DNA of 64,000 nucleotides, from positions 186,001 to 250,000 of the forward strand of contig NZ_JAGQCJ010000001.1 of assembly GCF_024346135.1 (NCBI RefSeq), in the 5' to 3' direction. The translations under genes and the position numbers were made by a program. Source of the stretch: Cyanobium sp. CH-040. Lineage in GTDB: Bacteria > Cyanobacteriota > Cyanobacteriia > PCC-6307 > Cyanobiaceae. The notes under the pieces are model-generated. The model ran no database searches. It saw only the letters and a list, made by a program, of their open reading frames with translations, and was not told the origin of the DNA. Below are positions 1 through 9,912 of this stretch, in pieces (positions within the stretch are counted from its first letter, which is position 1; every line of letters starts with the position of its first letter).

Positions 1-263
1 CGCCCTATCTCGTGGATGTCTGGGCCCAGTGGTGCGGTCCCTGCCGGCTGATGGCTCCGCTGATGGACTGGGCGGCCGCCGAATACGCCGGCCGTCTCAC
101 GGTGGGCAAGCTGGAGGCCGATCCCAATCCCGTCAGCCGTGACCGCATGAAGGTGCAGGGACTGCCCACCCTGGTGCTCTACAGGGGTGGCGAGGAGGTG
201 GCCCGCCATGAGGGCGCCATGGCCCAGGCCCAGCTCAAGGCCTTCCTGGATGCCCATCTCTGA
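1..263 (+). CDS. Thioredoxin-like protein, 5' end missing
   Basis: The last 86 codons of a thioredoxin-fold protein; the start lies before the window. The visible part begins in the strand leading to the active site and shows the redox motif WCGPC directly after a DVWAQ segment, then the cis-proline loop (GLPTLVLYRGG) typical of thioredoxins. Such proteins reduce disulfides in the cytoplasm using electrons from thioredoxin reductase. The stop overlaps the start of the following aminotransferase by 14 bases, so the two are probably co-transcribed and translationally coupled. Whether it is a canonical TrxA or a variant cannot be decided without the N-terminus. Confidence 0.85.
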   Translation, partial: PYLVDVWAQWCGPCRLMAPLMDWAAAEYAGRLTVGKLEADPNPVSRDRMKVQGLPTLVLYRGGEEVARHEGAMAQAQLKAFLDAHL

Positions 264-1443
264 GCGCCTCAGCCGGCTTGGCAGCGGCGTCTTCGCCCGC
301 AACGACCAGCGCAAGGCGGCCTATGGCCGCCGGGCCGCCGATCCGGGCGCCGCTCTGCCGCCCCTGCTCGACCTCTCCCTCGGCTCCACCGACCTGCAGC
401 CTCCGGCCGTGGCGATCGAGGCCATCTCCGCCCATCTGGCCAGGCCGGAGAGTGCCGCCTACTGCCTCCATGCCGCCACCGCGCCTTTCCGCAGGGCGGT
501 GGCGGGCTGGGCCCGGCGCCGCTTCGGGGTGGAGGTGGACGCCGATCGCGAGGTGCTGCTGCTGGTGGGGTCGCAGGAGGGCACGGCCCACCTGCCCCTG
601 GCGGTGCTCAATCCCGGCGACGCGGCCCTGCTGCTCGACCCCTACTACCCCTCCCACATGGGGGGCCTGCACCTGGCTTCGGCCCGGCCGGTGCTGCTCC
701 CCCTCGATGCGGCCAGCGGCTGGCGGCCCGACTTCGAGCGCCTGCCGGCCGTCCAGTGGGACAGCCTGAAGCTGATGGTGCTCGGCTTCCCCCACAACCC
801 CACCGCCACCACCGGCGAGCAGGCCTGGCTGGATGCGGCGGTGGAGAAGGCCCTCGCCCACGGCATCGTGCTGGCCCACGACAATCCCTATGTGGACCTG
901 GCCCTGGAGGGGGAGGCGCCGGCCCTGCTGCGCAACCCGGCCTGGCGGGAATGCGGCATCGAGTTCTTCTCCCTCTCCAAGAGCTGGTGCCTGGGCGGGT
1001 ACCGGCTGGCCTTCGCGATCGGCGCCGAGTGGCTGATCACCGCCCTGCGCCAGCTCAAGGGGGTGGTGGATTTCAACCAGTCCCTGGCGCTTCAGGCCGG
1101 TGCCATCGCCGCCCTGGAGCGGGCCCCCGAGTGGCCGGAGCGGCTGCGAGCGGAATACCGCCGGCGCCGCGACGCCATGGCAACCGCCCTGGAGGCGGCC
1201 GGCTGGCCGGTGCGGCATCCCTCCATGGCCCTCTACCTCTGGCTGTCGTTGCCCCCCCAGGCCAGAGACCTGGCGTCGGAGGACTTCTGCGGCGCCCTGC
1301 TGGAGGGTACGGGAGTGGCGCTCACCCCCGGCAACGGCTTCGGGCCCGGGGGCGAGGGCTGGGTGCGGCTGGCGCTGGTGCACCCGCAGGCCGACCTCGA
1401 AGCCGGAGCCGAGCGCATCGGCCGCTGGCTGGCCCGCCGTTGA
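250..1443 (+). CDS. Class I/II PLP-dependent aminotransferase
   Basis: A 397-residue fold-type I aminotransferase. PLP-site motifs are in order: PHNPTA around residue 181, HDNPY around 210 and the Schiff-base lysine in SLSKSW (Lys244), followed by GGYRLAF. The pattern resembles the LL-diaminopimelate/alanine aminotransferase group, but the substrate cannot be read from sequence. The ATG at 250 is preferred over an in-frame start at 187 because the upstream segment is only the thioredoxin gene in another frame. Its stop overlaps the birA start by four bases. Amino acid biosynthesis is the likely role (inference). Confidence 0.85.
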   Translation: MPISERLSRLGSGVFARNDQRKAAYGRRAADPGAALPPLLDLSLGSTDLQPPAVAIEAISAHLARPESAAYCLHAATAPFRRAVAGWARRRFGVEVDADREVLLLVGSQEGTAHLPLAVLNPGDAALLLDPYYPSHMGGLHLASARPVLLPLDAASGWRPDFERLPAVQWDSLKLMVLGFPHNPTATTGEQAWLDAAVEKALAHGIVLAHDNPYVDLALEGEAPALLRNPAWRECGIEFFSLSKSWCLGGYRLAFAIGAEWLITALRQLKGVVDFNQSLALQAGAIAALERAPEWPERLRAEYRRRRDAMATALEAAGWPVRHPSMALYLWLSLPPQARDLASEDFCGALLEGTGVALTPGNGFGPGGEGWVRLALVHPQADLEAGAERIGRWLARR

Positions 1444-2183
1444 CGGCGCCAGCTCGGCTCCCTGGTTCTGGTCCTGGTCCCTGGCGGCTGCGTCGTCTGC
1501 CGGTGTGCGCCAGCACCGAGATCGAGCTGGAGCGGTGGCTGGGCCGGCGCGGCGGCGGTCCCAGCGCCGGCGAGCCCCCCCTGGCGGTGGTGGCCAGGCG
1601 GCAACGCCATGGCCGCGGCCAGCTGGGACGCCACTGGCACTCGCCAGCCGGCGGCGTGTGGCTGAGCGCGGCCATGCCCTGGCCGGATCGGCCCTCAGCC
1701 GCCCTCGGCCTGGCGGTGGTGGTGGGCCTGGCGCTGGAACTGGAGGCTCTCGGCGTGGAACCGCGGATCAAGTGGCCCAACGATCTGCTGCTGGAGGGCC
1801 GCAAGCTGGCCGGAGTGCTGCCGCGGCTGCGGCTGCGAGGGGGTGCGGTGCGCTGGGCCCAGGTGGGAATCGGCATCAACGGCGTCAATCGCGCCCCTGC
1901 CGGTGCCATCGCCCTGGCGGAGGCCCTGGGGGGCGCGGGGCGTTTCCACCCCCAGGCCCGGCCGCGCCCGCTCGAGCGGCGCCTGCTGCGGGCCCTCGAC
2001 TGGGCCTGCCGGCACGCCTCCTGCGGAGAGAGCGTGCGCCGGCTGGCGGAGGCCCGTCTGCTGCCCAGCCCCGAGGGGCTGCTCCATCACGGGGCCGTCT
2101 GGCAGGTGGAGGGTCTGGCCGTGGATGGCGGCCTGCGCCTGCGCCGGGGCCCCCTCAGCACGCGCCTGCAGCGGCGGTTCTGA
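1440..2183 (+). CDS. birA: Biotin--[acetyl-CoA-carboxylase] ligase, catalytic domain only
   Basis: A 247-residue biotin protein ligase that activates biotin as biotinyl-AMP and attaches it to the carboxyl carrier protein of acetyl-CoA carboxylase. Motifs seen are an RHGRGQ-type biotinyl-AMP loop, KWPNDLLL with the conserved lysine, and GIGINGVN. There is no N-terminal helix-turn-helix, so this is a group I enzyme that does not act as a repressor. The TTG at 1440, embedded in the TGA of the aminotransferase (TTGA), gives a complete first strand. A GTG at 1503 would remove it. The rare TTG start and the overlap imply translational coupling. Confidence 0.85.
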   Translation: MTAPARLPGSGPGPWRLRRLPVCASTEIELERWLGRRGGGPSAGEPPLAVVARRQRHGRGQLGRHWHSPAGGVWLSAAMPWPDRPSAALGLAVVVGLALELEALGVEPRIKWPNDLLLEGRKLAGVLPRLRLRGGAVRWAQVGIGINGVNRAPAGAIALAEALGGAGRFHPQARPRPLERRLLRALDWACRHASCGESVRRLAEARLLPSPEGLLHHGAVWQVEGLAVDGGLRLRRGPLSTRLQRRF

Positions 2184-2197
2184 CGTCCCGGGCGGTC

Positions 2198-2239
2198 GTT
2201 CGGATAGGCGGCCCGTTCCGATAGGCCGCGGTTCCGATG
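2198..2239. repeat. Imperfect tandem repeat (2.5 copies, 16-17 base unit)
   Basis: Just after the birA stop, units starting GTTCSGATAGGC lie at 2198-2214 and 2215-2230, followed by a partial copy (GTTCCGAT) at 2231-2239. It immediately precedes a candidate -10 box, and the third copy sits where a -35 element would be. Confidence 0.75.
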
Positions 2240-2253
2240 TCAGGGGGTTTGTT

Positions 2254-2259
2254 TACAAT
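2254..2259 (+). promoter_or_regulatory. Candidate -10 box of the M23 peptidase gene
   Basis: TACAAT stands out in a GC-rich spacer, 31 bases before the proposed GTG start at 2290. No good TTGACA-like -35 is present at 17-base spacing; the position holds GTTCCG from the tandem repeat. Confidence 0.5.
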
Positions 2260-2289
2260 CCGCCCGTCAGCTCTTCTCCGCGCCTGTCC

Positions 2290-3591
2290 GTGCCCCCTGT
2301 TCTCCGGCGGTTGGCGCCCCTGCGCGTGGGTGTTGCGCTGCTCAGCATTTCCAGCCTCGGGGTGGCGTGTCTGGGCCTTGCCCAGCGCGCGTCGGCAGAG
2401 CCACCGCTCACCGCCCCGGTCTCCAGCCCGCGCCCGGCCGCTGCCCCCGCCGCTGAGCCGATCCCCCAGCCTGCGCCCTTGCCCCCGGCGGCCCGACAGC
2501 CCGACATCCCCCCTGCTGCCGCAGAGCCCCTCAGGGCCCAGCCCAGACCTTCAGCGGCCTCGCCGGCAGACGTCTCCCCGCCGGCGGCCCGTCCCGCCCC
2601 AGCCCCCCTGCGCCTGGAGCCCGGCACCCTGGCCGCTCCTGAACCCCGCCGCTTCGACCGCTCCCTCGATGAGCTGGTGCGTGACGGCGTCGTGACCCAG
2701 AGCGAGCGCAACCGCATCCGCACGGGAGCCATGACCTCGCCCGTCACGGCTCCCGCCCACCGCCAGGCCTGTCGCAGTGGCGCGCTCTCCGAGCAGGAGT
2801 GCAGCACCGGTGTGGTGGTGCGCTGGCGGGGGCGCAACGAGAATCAGGCCTGGCCCCTGGATCCCTCCGACCCCGCGGCCCGCGAGGCGGCCCAGCAGGG
2901 CCTGGCCGCCGGCAGCAGCGGCTGGAGCGGGGTCATGGGCGACCCGCTCAGCACGACACCCCTCACGGTGCCGGTGAGTTCCCTGCTGATCGGCGATGGC
3001 AGCAGCCTCCGTCTCGCCGAGGTGTTCGCGGTCACTCCCCGCCCCGCGCCCGTGGCCGGCAACGGCAACCGCAGCCTGCTGTTACCGGTGATCGGCTCGG
3101 CGCTGAACACCAGCGGCTTCGGCTTCCGCCTGCATCCGATCCTGGGCAGCTGGCTGATGCATGCCGGAATCGATCTGGCGGCGCCCACGGGCACGCCGGT
3201 GGTGGCGGCCCTCACCGGCCGGGTCGTGAGCAGCGGCAATGCCGGCGGCTATGGCCTGGCGATCGAGCTCGAACACGACAACCCGCGCCGGCGCACCCTC
3301 TACGCCCACCTCAGTGAGCTCTATGTGAAACCGGGTGACCGCGTGCGCCAGGGCGAGGTGATCGGCCGCGTCGGCAGCACCGGGCTGAGCACTGGCCCGC
3401 ACCTGCACTTCGAGCTGCGCCTGCCCGGCGATGGCGGCTGGGTGGCCGTCGACCCCGGCCCCTTCGACCAGGGCTCCAATCCCCTCAATCCCCTGGGCAG
3501 CGATGTGATCGCCCAGCTGATGGGCCAGCTGCTGCAGCGGCTGGAGCGGCCTGGTCTGCCCGGCGGCGAGGCGTCGTCGGTGGGGGGCTGA
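2290..3591 (+). CDS. Exported M23 (LytM-type) peptidase
   Basis: A 433-residue envelope protein. An N-terminal hydrophobic segment (about residues 12-33, ending near RASAEP) is a signal peptide or anchor. It is followed by about 100 residues of Pro/Ala-rich linker and a C-terminal M23 domain. Zinc-site motifs are present: HAGIDLAAP (His291, Asp295) and GPHLHFEL (His371, His373). The family consists of peptidoglycan endopeptidases or activators of amidases in cell division and wall turnover. The GTG at 2290 is chosen because it places the hydrophobic segment at the N-terminus and follows a -10-like box. It converges on the ABC ATPase gene. Confidence 0.85.
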   Translation: MPPVLRRLAPLRVGVALLSISSLGVACLGLAQRASAEPPLTAPVSSPRPAAAPAAEPIPQPAPLPPAARQPDIPPAAAEPLRAQPRPSAASPADVSPPAARPAPAPLRLEPGTLAAPEPRRFDRSLDELVRDGVVTQSERNRIRTGAMTSPVTAPAHRQACRSGALSEQECSTGVVVRWRGRNENQAWPLDPSDPAAREAAQQGLAAGSSGWSGVMGDPLSTTPLTVPVSSLLIGDGSSLRLAEVFAVTPRPAPVAGNGNRSLLLPVIGSALNTSGFGFRLHPILGSWLMHAGIDLAAPTGTPVVAALTGRVVSSGNAGGYGLAIELEHDNPRRRTLYAHLSELYVKPGDRVRQGEVIGRVGSTGLSTGPHLHFELRLPGDGGWVAVDPGPFDQGSNPLNPLGSDVIAQLMGQLLQRLERPGLPGGEASSVGG

Positions 3592-3616
3592 GCCGACGGC
3601 CCGATGGGCGTCAGCC
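3586..3616. terminator. Hairpin spanning both convergent stop codons
   Basis: Arms GGCTGA (3586-3591) and TCAGCC (3611-3616) contain the stop codons of the M23 peptidase gene and the ABC ATPase gene. Inside is a second stem, GCCC-GAT-GGGC (3599-3609). There is no T-run on either strand, so function as a bidirectional terminator is inferred. Confidence 0.45.
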
Positions 3617-4306
3617 GGTGATGCGCCCGTCGCGGAAGTGCACCACCTGTTCAGCCCGTGCCGCCACATCGTCCTCGTGGGTCACTATCACCACGGTGAT
3701 GCCGCTGCGGTGCAGTTCGTCGAAGATCCCCAGCACCTCATCGGTGGTGCGTGAGTCCAGGGCGCCTGTGGGTTCGTCGGCCAGCAGCAGAGCCGGTTCG
3801 TTGATGATCGCCCGGGCGATCGCCACCCGTTGCTGCTGGCCGCCGGAGAGCTGGTTCGGTTTGTTGTGCAGACGCTGGCCCAGGCCCACCCGCTCCAGGG
3901 CCCGCTGGGCCCGCCGGTGGCGCTCTCCGGCGGGCACCCCGGCATAGACCATCGGCAGCATCACGTTCTCCAGGGCCGTGAGCTGGGGCAGCAGGTGGAA
4001 CTGCTGGAACACGAACCCGAGCTCGCGGTTGCGCAGATCGGCCAGCTCATCGTCGCTGAGGGTCTCCACCGGCACCCCGTTGAGGCGGTAGCTGCCGCCA
4101 CTGGGCCGGTCGAGGCAGCCGAGGATGTTCATCGCCGTGCTCTTGCCGGAGCCGGAGGCGCCCATCACGGCGAGGTAGTCCCCCTGGTTCACGCGCAGAT
4201 CCAGGCCGTCGAGGGCACGCACCTCGGCGTCACCGCTGCCGTAGACCTTCTCCACACCGATCAGCTCGGCCACGGGAAGGTCCACGGCGGCCGATGGTTC
4301 AGCCAA
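3611..4306 (-). CDS. ABC transporter ATP-binding protein, MacB/LolD/DevA type
   Basis: A 231-residue ATPase with Walker [10 protein letters not shown], signature [14 protein letters not shown] and Walker [13 protein letters not shown], then the switch histidine in VIVTHE. The ADEPTGALD and [16 protein letters not shown] context is typical of MacB/LolD/DevA, which power extrusion from the periplasm or inner membrane together with an FtsX-like permease and an HlyD adaptor. Neither partner is next to it. A DevB/MacA-like adaptor lies at 46992-48197. The TTG start at 4306 overlaps the ndhB end by 8 bases; a GTG at 4285 would begin closer to the ATPase domain and avoid the overlap. Confidence 0.88.
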   Translation of the reverse strand: MAEPSAAVDLPVAELIGVEKVYGSGDAEVRALDGLDLRVNQGDYLAVMGASGSGKSTAMNILGCLDRPSGGSYRLNGVPVETLSDDELADLRNRELGFVFQQFHLLPQLTALENVMLPMVYAGVPAGERHRRAQRALERVGLGQRLHNKPNQLSGGQQQRVAIARAIINEPALLLADEPTGALDSRTTDEVLGIFDELHRSGITVVIVTHEDDVAARAEQVVHFRDGRITG

Positions 4307-5870
4307 GGGTGGCCTGGAGGATCGGTGTGCCGCTCACGCTCTGGCTGGCCCAGGTGAACAGGGGGCTGGAGAGGATGCCGCCCACGGCGGTGACGATCAC
4401 GCAGCCCACAAGGGCGGCACGCAGGGAGGGCAGACCGGGCAGCGACCAGCTGATGGCGGGGTAGGCCTTCACCACATCGGAGGCCTCCTGGGGTTCCTTC
4501 ACCACCATCATCTTGATCACCGAGATGTAGTAGTAGATCGACACCACCGATGTGAGCAGGCCCACCACCACCAGCAGGTACTGGCCATCGGCCCAGCCGG
4601 CGAAGAAGAGATAGATCTTGCCGAAGAAGCCGAGCATCGGCGGGATGCCGCCCAGCGACAGCAGGCAGAGGCTCAGGCCCAGGGTGATCAGCGGGTCCTT
4701 CTGGTAGAGGCCGGCGTAGTCGCTGATGCGATCGCTGCCGGTGCGCAGGGAGAAGAGAATGATGCAGGCGAAGGCGCCCAGGTTCATGAACAGGTAGGCG
4801 GCCATGTAGAGCACCATGGCGGCGTAGCCGTCCTCGGTGCCGCACACCAGGCCGATCATCACGAATCCCGCCTGGCCGATGGAGCTGTAGGCCAGCATGC
4901 GCTTCATCGAGGTCTGGGCCAGGGCCACCACGTTGCCGAGCACCATGCTCAGCACCGCCAGCACGGTGAACAGCAGTTTCCACTGCTCATCGAAGCTGCC
5001 GAAGCAGCCCACCAGGATGCGCAGGGCCAGGGCGAAACCGGCGGCCTTGGAGCCCACCGAAAGGAACGCCACCACCGGGGTCGGAGAGCCTTCGTAGACA
5101 TCAGGGGTCCACTGGTGGAACGGTACGGCGGCGATCTTGAAGGCCACGGTGGCCAGCACGAACACCAGGGCCAGGGCCGCGATCGGACTGGCGCTGGTCT
5201 CAAGGGCGGCGCCCACGGCCTCGAGGCTGGTGGAGCCCCCGGTGAGGCCGTAGAGGAGGGAGGCCCCGTAGAGGAACACGGCCGCCGCCGCCGAGCCCAC
5301 CAGGAGGTATTTCAGGGCCGCTTCTGAGCTGCGGGCGTCCCGCTTCATGTAGCCCGACAGCAGGTAACTGGCCACCGAGAGGGTTTCCAGCGACACGAAG
5401 ATGCTGACCAGGTCGGTGGAGCCACACAGGAACATGGCCCCGAGCGTGGCGGCCAGCAGGATCGCTGCGTACTCGCCCACCGGCGTGCCGCTGCGCTCCA
5501 CGTAGCGCCAGCTGAGCATCAGGGTGATCAGGGTGGACGCGGCCACCACGGCGCGGAAGGCGATGGCCAGGTTGTCGGCCAGGAAGCTGCCCAGGAACGA
5601 GGGCTGCAGGTCGGCGGGACTCCACTGCAGGGCCAGCAGCACCAGCGAGCCGCCCAGACCGGCGTAACTGAGGGGGGGAACCCAGTGGCTGGCGGCCTTC
5701 TCGCCGGCCAGGTCCACCAGCAGGCAGGCCACCAGGGCCAGCAGCACCGCAGCCTCCGGTGCGATCGCGCCGGCGTTGAGCTGCAGGGCCAGGCTGGAGA
5801 CGCCTGTGCCGCTGCCGATGGCGTCGACCGCGGGGTTGGCCGCGGTGAGAAGGGCGCCGGGCAGGGACAT
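4299..5870 (-). CDS. ndhB: NAD(P)H-quinone oxidoreductase subunit 2 (NdhB)
   Basis: A 523-residue, highly hydrophobic antiporter-like subunit of the NDH-1 complex in thylakoid and plasma membranes, active in respiration, cyclic electron flow and CO2 uptake. The NdhB/NuoN family is recognised from [11 protein letters not shown], the lysine-bearing [18 protein letters not shown] segment, [14 protein letters not shown] and [17 protein letters not shown]. About 14 membrane segments can be counted. The ATG at 5870 gives the usual length. It is divergent from topA across a 132-base spacer and lies upstream of the ABC ATPase gene. Confidence 0.97.
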   Translation of the reverse strand: MSLPGALLTAANPAVDAIGSGTGVSSLALQLNAGAIAPEAAVLLALVACLLVDLAGEKAASHWVPPLSYAGLGGSLVLLALQWSPADLQPSFLGSFLADNLAIAFRAVVAASTLITLMLSWRYVERSGTPVGEYAAILLAATLGAMFLCGSTDLVSIFVSLETLSVASYLLSGYMKRDARSSEAALKYLLVGSAAAAVFLYGASLLYGLTGGSTSLEAVGAALETSASPIAALALVFVLATVAFKIAAVPFHQWTPDVYEGSPTPVVAFLSVGSKAAGFALALRILVGCFGSFDEQWKLLFTVLAVLSMVLGNVVALAQTSMKRMLAYSSIGQAGFVMIGLVCGTEDGYAAMVLYMAAYLFMNLGAFACIILFSLRTGSDRISDYAGLYQKDPLITLGLSLCLLSLGGIPPMLGFFGKIYLFFAGWADGQYLLVVVGLLTSVVSIYYYISVIKMMVVKEPQEASDVVKAYPAISWSLPGLPSLRAALVGCVIVTAVGGILSSPLFTWASQSVSGTPILQATLG

Positions 5871-6002
5871 CACAGCGGCTCTGGGGGCCAGGGTTTGTTG
5901 CGAGTGACTGTAGCCGCGCTGTTCAGGCTGCTCGGGTGGGGCCGCGGACCGCCGCCCTGGCCGGGTGGTGCGATAAAGAGGGAAGCGGTCGTCCACCTGC
6001 CT

Positions 6003-8762
6003 GTGGGTCACACCCTGGTCATCGTCGAGAGCCCCACGAAGGCCCGCACCATCCGTGCCTTTCTGCCCAAGGACTTCCGGGTGGAGGCCTCGATGGGTCA
6101 CGTGCGTGACCTGCCCAACAACGCCGCCGAGATCCCGGCGGCCCACAAGGGCGAGAAGTGGGCCAACCTGGGCGTGAACACCGCCAACGCCTTCGAGCCT
6201 CTCTACGTGGTGCCGAAGGACAAGAAGAAGGTGGTGAAGGAACTCAAGGACGCCCTCAAGGGCGCCGACCAGCTGCTGCTGGCCACGGACGAAGACCGGG
6301 AAGGGGAGAGCATCAGCTGGCACCTGCTGCAGCTGCTCAACCCGAAGGTGCCGGTGAAGCGGATGGTGTTCCACGAGATCACCAAGGAGGCGATCGGACG
6401 GGCCCTGGAGCAGACCCGCGAGCTCGACATGGAGCTGGTGCACGCCCAGGAGACCCGCCGCATCCTCGACCGGCTGGTGGGCTACACCCTCTCGCCGCTG
6501 CTGTGGAAGAAGGTGGCGTGGGGGCTGAGTGCCGGCCGCGTCCAGTCGGTGGCGGTGCGCCTGCTCGTGCAGCGTGAGCGGGCCCGCCGGGCCTTCAGGA
6601 GCGGCAGCTACTGGGACCTCAGGGCCCGGCTGGAGCAGGGCGGCAGCGGCTTCGAGGCCAAGCTGAGCCAGCTGGGCGGCGTGAAGATCGCCGGCGGCTC
6701 CGATTTCGACGAGAACACCGGCGGCCTCAAGGCCGGCAGCAAGGTGCGCCTGCTGAGCGAGGCCGAGGCGCGCCAGCTGCGCGAGACCGTGCTCGCCGCC
6801 CCCTGGACCGTGGCGGCGGTGGAGGAGAAACCCACCGTGCGCAGGCCGGTGGCCCCCTTCACCACCAGCACCCTGCAGCAGGAGGCCAACCGCAAGCTGC
6901 GGCTCTCGGCCCGCGAAACCATGCGCACCGCCCAGGGGCTGTACGAGCGCGGTTTCATCACCTACATGCGCACCGACTCGGTGCACCTCAGCGAGCAGGC
7001 GATCAGCGCCGCCCGCAGCTGCGTGGGCGCCAAGTACGGCCAGGACTACCTGAGCCCCAGCCCGCGCCAGTTCTCCACCAAGGCCCGCAACGCCCAGGAG
7101 GCCCACGAGGCGATCCGGCCCGCCGGCGAGAGCTTCCGCGACCCCTCAGCCACCGGCCTCGACGGCCGCGACCTGGCCCTCTACGAACTGATCTGGAAGC
7201 GCACGGTGGCCTCCCAGATGGCCGACGCCAAGCTCACCATGCTCAGCGTGGATCTGGAGGTGGATGGGGGTGATCTGGGCCTCGCCAGCTTCCGCGCCAG
7301 CGGCAAGCGCATCGATTTTCCCGGCTTCTTCCGCGCCTACGTGGAGGGCTCCGACGACCCCGACGCGGCCCTGGAGGGTCAGGAGGTGCTGCTGCCGGCG
7401 CTCAAGGCCGGCGACAAGCCCGCCTGCAGGGAGGTGGAGGCCCTCGGCCACCAGACCCAGCCGCCGGCCCGCTACAGCGAGGCGGCCCTGGTGAAGATGC
7501 TCGAGAAAGAGGGCATCGGCCGTCCCTCCACCTACGCCTCGATCATCGGCACGATCGTCGACCGCGGCTACGCCACCCTGGCGAACAACGCCCTCACCCC
7601 CAGCTTCACCGCCTTCGCGGTGACGGCCCTGCTGGAGGAGCACTTCCCGGATCTGGTCGACACAGGCTTCACCGCCCGGATGGAGAACACCCTCGATGAG
7701 ATCTCCCACGGCCAGGTGCAGTGGCTGCCCTACCTGGAGAGCTTCTACAAGGGCGAGAAGGGCCTGGAGACCCAGGTGGCCCAGCGTGAGGGCGACATCG
7801 ATCCGGGCGTGTCGCGCACGGTGGAGCTGGAGGGCCTGCCCTGCGTGGTGCGCATCGGCCGCTTCGGCGCCTACCTGGAGGCCAAGCGCGTGGCCGACGA
7901 CGGCACGGAGGAGCTGCTCAAGGCCACCCTGCCCCAGGAGATCACCCCGGCCGATCTCGATGCCGAGAAGGCCGAGCTGATTCTCAGGCAGAAGGCCGAG
8001 GGGCCGGAGGCCCTCGGGGAAGACCCGGAAACCGGCGAGCTGATCTATCTGCTCTTCGGCCAGTACGGCCCCTACCTGCAGCGGGGTCAGGTGAGCGATG
8101 AGAACCCCAAGCCCAAGCGGGCCTCCCTGCCCAAGGGCGTCAAGCCCGAGGAGCTCAAGCTCGAGGATGCCCTCGGCCTGCTGCGGCTGCCGCGCCAGCT
8201 GGGCGAGCACCCCGACGGCGGCCGGATCGAGGCCGGCCTGGGCCGCTTCGGGCCCTACGTGGTGCACCACAAGGGCAAGGGGGAGAAGGACTACCGCTCC
8301 CTCAAGGCCGAGGACGACGTGCTGATGGTGGGGCTCTCCCGCGCCCTGGAGCTGCTGGCCATGCCCAAGCGCGGCCGCGGAGGCCGCACGGCCCTGAAGG
8401 ATCTGGGCACCCCCGAGGGGGCCGAGGAGGCGATCCAGCTGTTCGATGGCCCCTATGGCCTCTACGTGAAGCAGGGCAAGGTGAACGCCTCGCTGCCGGA
8501 GGGCACCACCGCCGACACGATCACCCTGGAGCAGGCGGTGGAGCTGCTGGCAGCCAAGGCGGCCAGCGGCAGCAGGAAGGGCCGCAGGAGCAGCACCAAG
8601 ACGGGCACCGCCAAAACAGGCACCGCCAAATCAGGCACGGCCAAATCCAGCAGCGCCCGCACCAGTGCCGGCACCCCCGCCGCCCGCAAGGCTCCCTCCA
8701 CCACCAAGACCGGCCGCCTGCGCGCCAGCGCCGTGCGGGTGATCAAGGCGGCCGACAGCTGA
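6003..8762 (+). CDS. topA: DNA topoisomerase I
   Basis: A 919-residue type IA topoisomerase that relaxes negative supercoils. The N-terminal Toprim domain has VIVESPTKA at residues 6-14 and the acidic TDEDREGE motif near residue 95. The active-site tyrosine is in FITYMRTDS (about Tyr321). Instead of zinc fingers, the C-terminus carries several repeats of the [20 protein letters not shown] type, then a basic low-complexity tail with TGTAK-like pentapeptide repeats (bases about 8596-8650) that probably aids DNA binding. The GTG at 6003 is the only start near the conserved [17 protein letters not shown] at 5972 could be its -10 box. The stop overlaps the next ATG. Confidence 0.96.
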   Translation: MGHTLVIVESPTKARTIRAFLPKDFRVEASMGHVRDLPNNAAEIPAAHKGEKWANLGVNTANAFEPLYVVPKDKKKVVKELKDALKGADQLLLATDEDREGESISWHLLQLLNPKVPVKRMVFHEITKEAIGRALEQTRELDMELVHAQETRRILDRLVGYTLSPLLWKKVAWGLSAGRVQSVAVRLLVQRERARRAFRSGSYWDLRARLEQGGSGFEAKLSQLGGVKIAGGSDFDENTGGLKAGSKVRLLSEAEARQLRETVLAAPWTVAAVEEKPTVRRPVAPFTTSTLQQEANRKLRLSARETMRTAQGLYERGFITYMRTDSVHLSEQAISAARSCVGAKYGQDYLSPSPRQFSTKARNAQEAHEAIRPAGESFRDPSATGLDGRDLALYELIWKRTVASQMADAKLTMLSVDLEVDGGDLGLASFRASGKRIDFPGFFRAYVEGSDDPDAALEGQEVLLPALKAGDKPACREVEALGHQTQPPARYSEAALVKMLEKEGIGRPSTYASIIGTIVDRGYATLANNALTPSFTAFAVTALLEEHFPDLVDTGFTARMENTLDEISHGQVQWLPYLESFYKGEKGLETQVAQREGDIDPGVSRTVELEGLPCVVRIGRFGAYLEAKRVADDGTEELLKATLPQEITPADLDAEKAELILRQKAEGPEALGEDPETGELIYLLFGQYGPYLQRGQVSDENPKPKRASLPKGVKPEELKLEDALGLLRLPRQLGEHPDGGRIEAGLGRFGPYVVHHKGKGEKDYRSLKAEDDVLMVGLSRALELLAMPKRGRGGRTALKDLGTPEGAEEAIQLFDGPYGLYVKQGKVNASLPEGTTADTITLEQAVELLAAKAASGSRKGRRSSTKTGTAKTGTAKSGTAKSSSARTSAGTPAARKAPSTTKTGRLRASAVRVIKAADS

Positions 8763-9247
8763 TGGATCGCCGGCTGCCGCCGCTCCTCGTCCCCCTGGCT
8801 CTGGCCTTGACGGCCTGCAGCGGCACGCCCTTCGGCGAGCAGCTCAGCGGCAGCTTCCCCGAGGGCCAGGACGCCGCGGCTCCGGCTCCGGCCCCGGAGA
8901 GTCCTGCCGTGGGTTCCGGGCCCGGCACCGCGGCGGCTCCCGCCCCGGCGTCGCCCCCCGGTCAGTCCCCCGCTGCACCCCCTTCCCAGCCCCAGGCCGC
9001 CGCGCCGGTTCCTGCTGCTGGCTCGCCCCCGGCCCCGGTCGCCATGGCCCCGGCGCCCTACCGCCTCACCCTGCGCCTCACGGGGGCGGATCCCTCGGCC
9101 CCGGCCGAGGCCGTCACCCGGGCCCTGCGGGCGGCCGGACTGGCCTTCGAGGTGGAAGTGATCGAGCGGATTCCCGACGCCGCGGCTCCGGCCGCCCCGG
9201 CGAGTACCCCTGCACCGGATCCCGTCAGCCCTCCGGCCACCCGCTGA
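8762..9247 (+). CDS. Putative lipoprotein, Pro/Ala-rich
   Basis: A 161-residue protein beginning with a short signal peptide that ends in a lipobox (LTAC, Cys at about residue 19), so it is probably lipid-anchored. About 75 residues of Pro/Ala/Gly-rich linker follow. A short C-terminal part, with strand-like YRLTLRLTGADPS and FEVEVIERI segments, could be a small globular domain. Its ATG shares the A of the topA stop, and its own TGA overlaps the next ATG (TGATG), which implies one transcription unit. I do not recognise a family. Confidence 0.7.
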   Translation: MDRRLPPLLVPLALALTACSGTPFGEQLSGSFPEGQDAAAPAPAPESPAVGSGPGTAAAPAPASPPGQSPAAPPSQPQAAAPVPAAGSPPAPVAMAPAPYRLTLRLTGADPSAPAEAVTRALRAAGLAFEVEVIERIPDAAAPAAPASTPAPDPVSPPATR

Positions 9248-9903
9248 TGGCCCCTCCTTCCGGCGGCCGGCTGAGCCCGCGCCAGGCGCGCCAGCTCATG
9301 GACACCGCCTACCTGGCCGCGGCCACCGCCCTGCTCTGGGTGGCCCTCTACTACCTCCCGGTGGGCAGTCCCCTGTTCCGGCTGGCCCTGCCCCTGCCGC
9401 TCACGCTGCTGCAGCTGCGCCACGGCTGGCGCTGCGCCGGGGAGGGCCTGGCCGTGACCACCCTGCTGCTGGTGGCCCTGATGGGGCCGATCCGTGGCCC
9501 GCTGGTGGTCTTCCCCTACGGACTGCTGGCCCTGTGGCTGGGCTGGTGCTGGCGGCGGCGCTGCAGCTGGTGGCTGAGCTGGGGCCTGGGCAGTGTCATC
9601 GGTGCCGCCGGCTTCCTGGTGCGGGTGGCGGTGCTGTCGGTGCTGGTGGGCGAGAACCTCTGGGTGGTGATCACCACCGCTGCCGCCGGGGTGCTGGAAC
9701 GGCTCGCCGCGCCCCTCGGTCTTGCCGCCGCCGTGCAGCTGGACCAGGTGCAGTGGGCGGCCGTGCTGCTGGTGTGGGTGCAGAACGTGGTGATCGTGCT
9801 CACCCTGCACGCCGTGGCCTACTGGATCTTCCCCCGCCTGCAGGCGCCGATCTCCGAACCGCCCCGGGTGCTGCGCGCCCTGGTGGCGGTGGATCCGCTC
9901 TGA
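9247..9903 (+). CDS. DUF2232-like multi-pass membrane protein
   Basis: A 218-residue integral membrane protein with about five or six hydrophobic segments. The loops are arginine/tryptophan-rich (WCWRRRCSWWLSWGLG). Length and pattern fit the DUF2232/YybS-like membrane proteins found in cyanobacteria near topA; this assignment is by resemblance. It overlaps the lipoprotein gene by one base and lies 9 bases upstream of the UPF0284 gene. Function is unknown; a substrate-binding component of an ECF-like transporter is one possibility. Confidence 0.7.
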   Translation: MAPPSGGRLSPRQARQLMDTAYLAAATALLWVALYYLPVGSPLFRLALPLPLTLLQLRHGWRCAGEGLAVTTLLLVALMGPIRGPLVVFPYGLLALWLGWCWRRRCSWWLSWGLGSVIGAAGFLVRVAVLSVLVGENLWVVITTAAAGVLERLAAPLGLAAAVQLDQVQWAAVLLVWVQNVVIVLTLHAVAYWIFPRLQAPISEPPRVLRALVAVDPL

Positions 9904-9912
9904 GCCGCCGCC

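Noticed and set aside
2252-2259. HLR1 (RpaB) site before the M23 peptidase gene
   Set aside because: TTTACAAT matches one half-site, but the required second half at 2-base spacing is absent; a plain -10 box is simpler.
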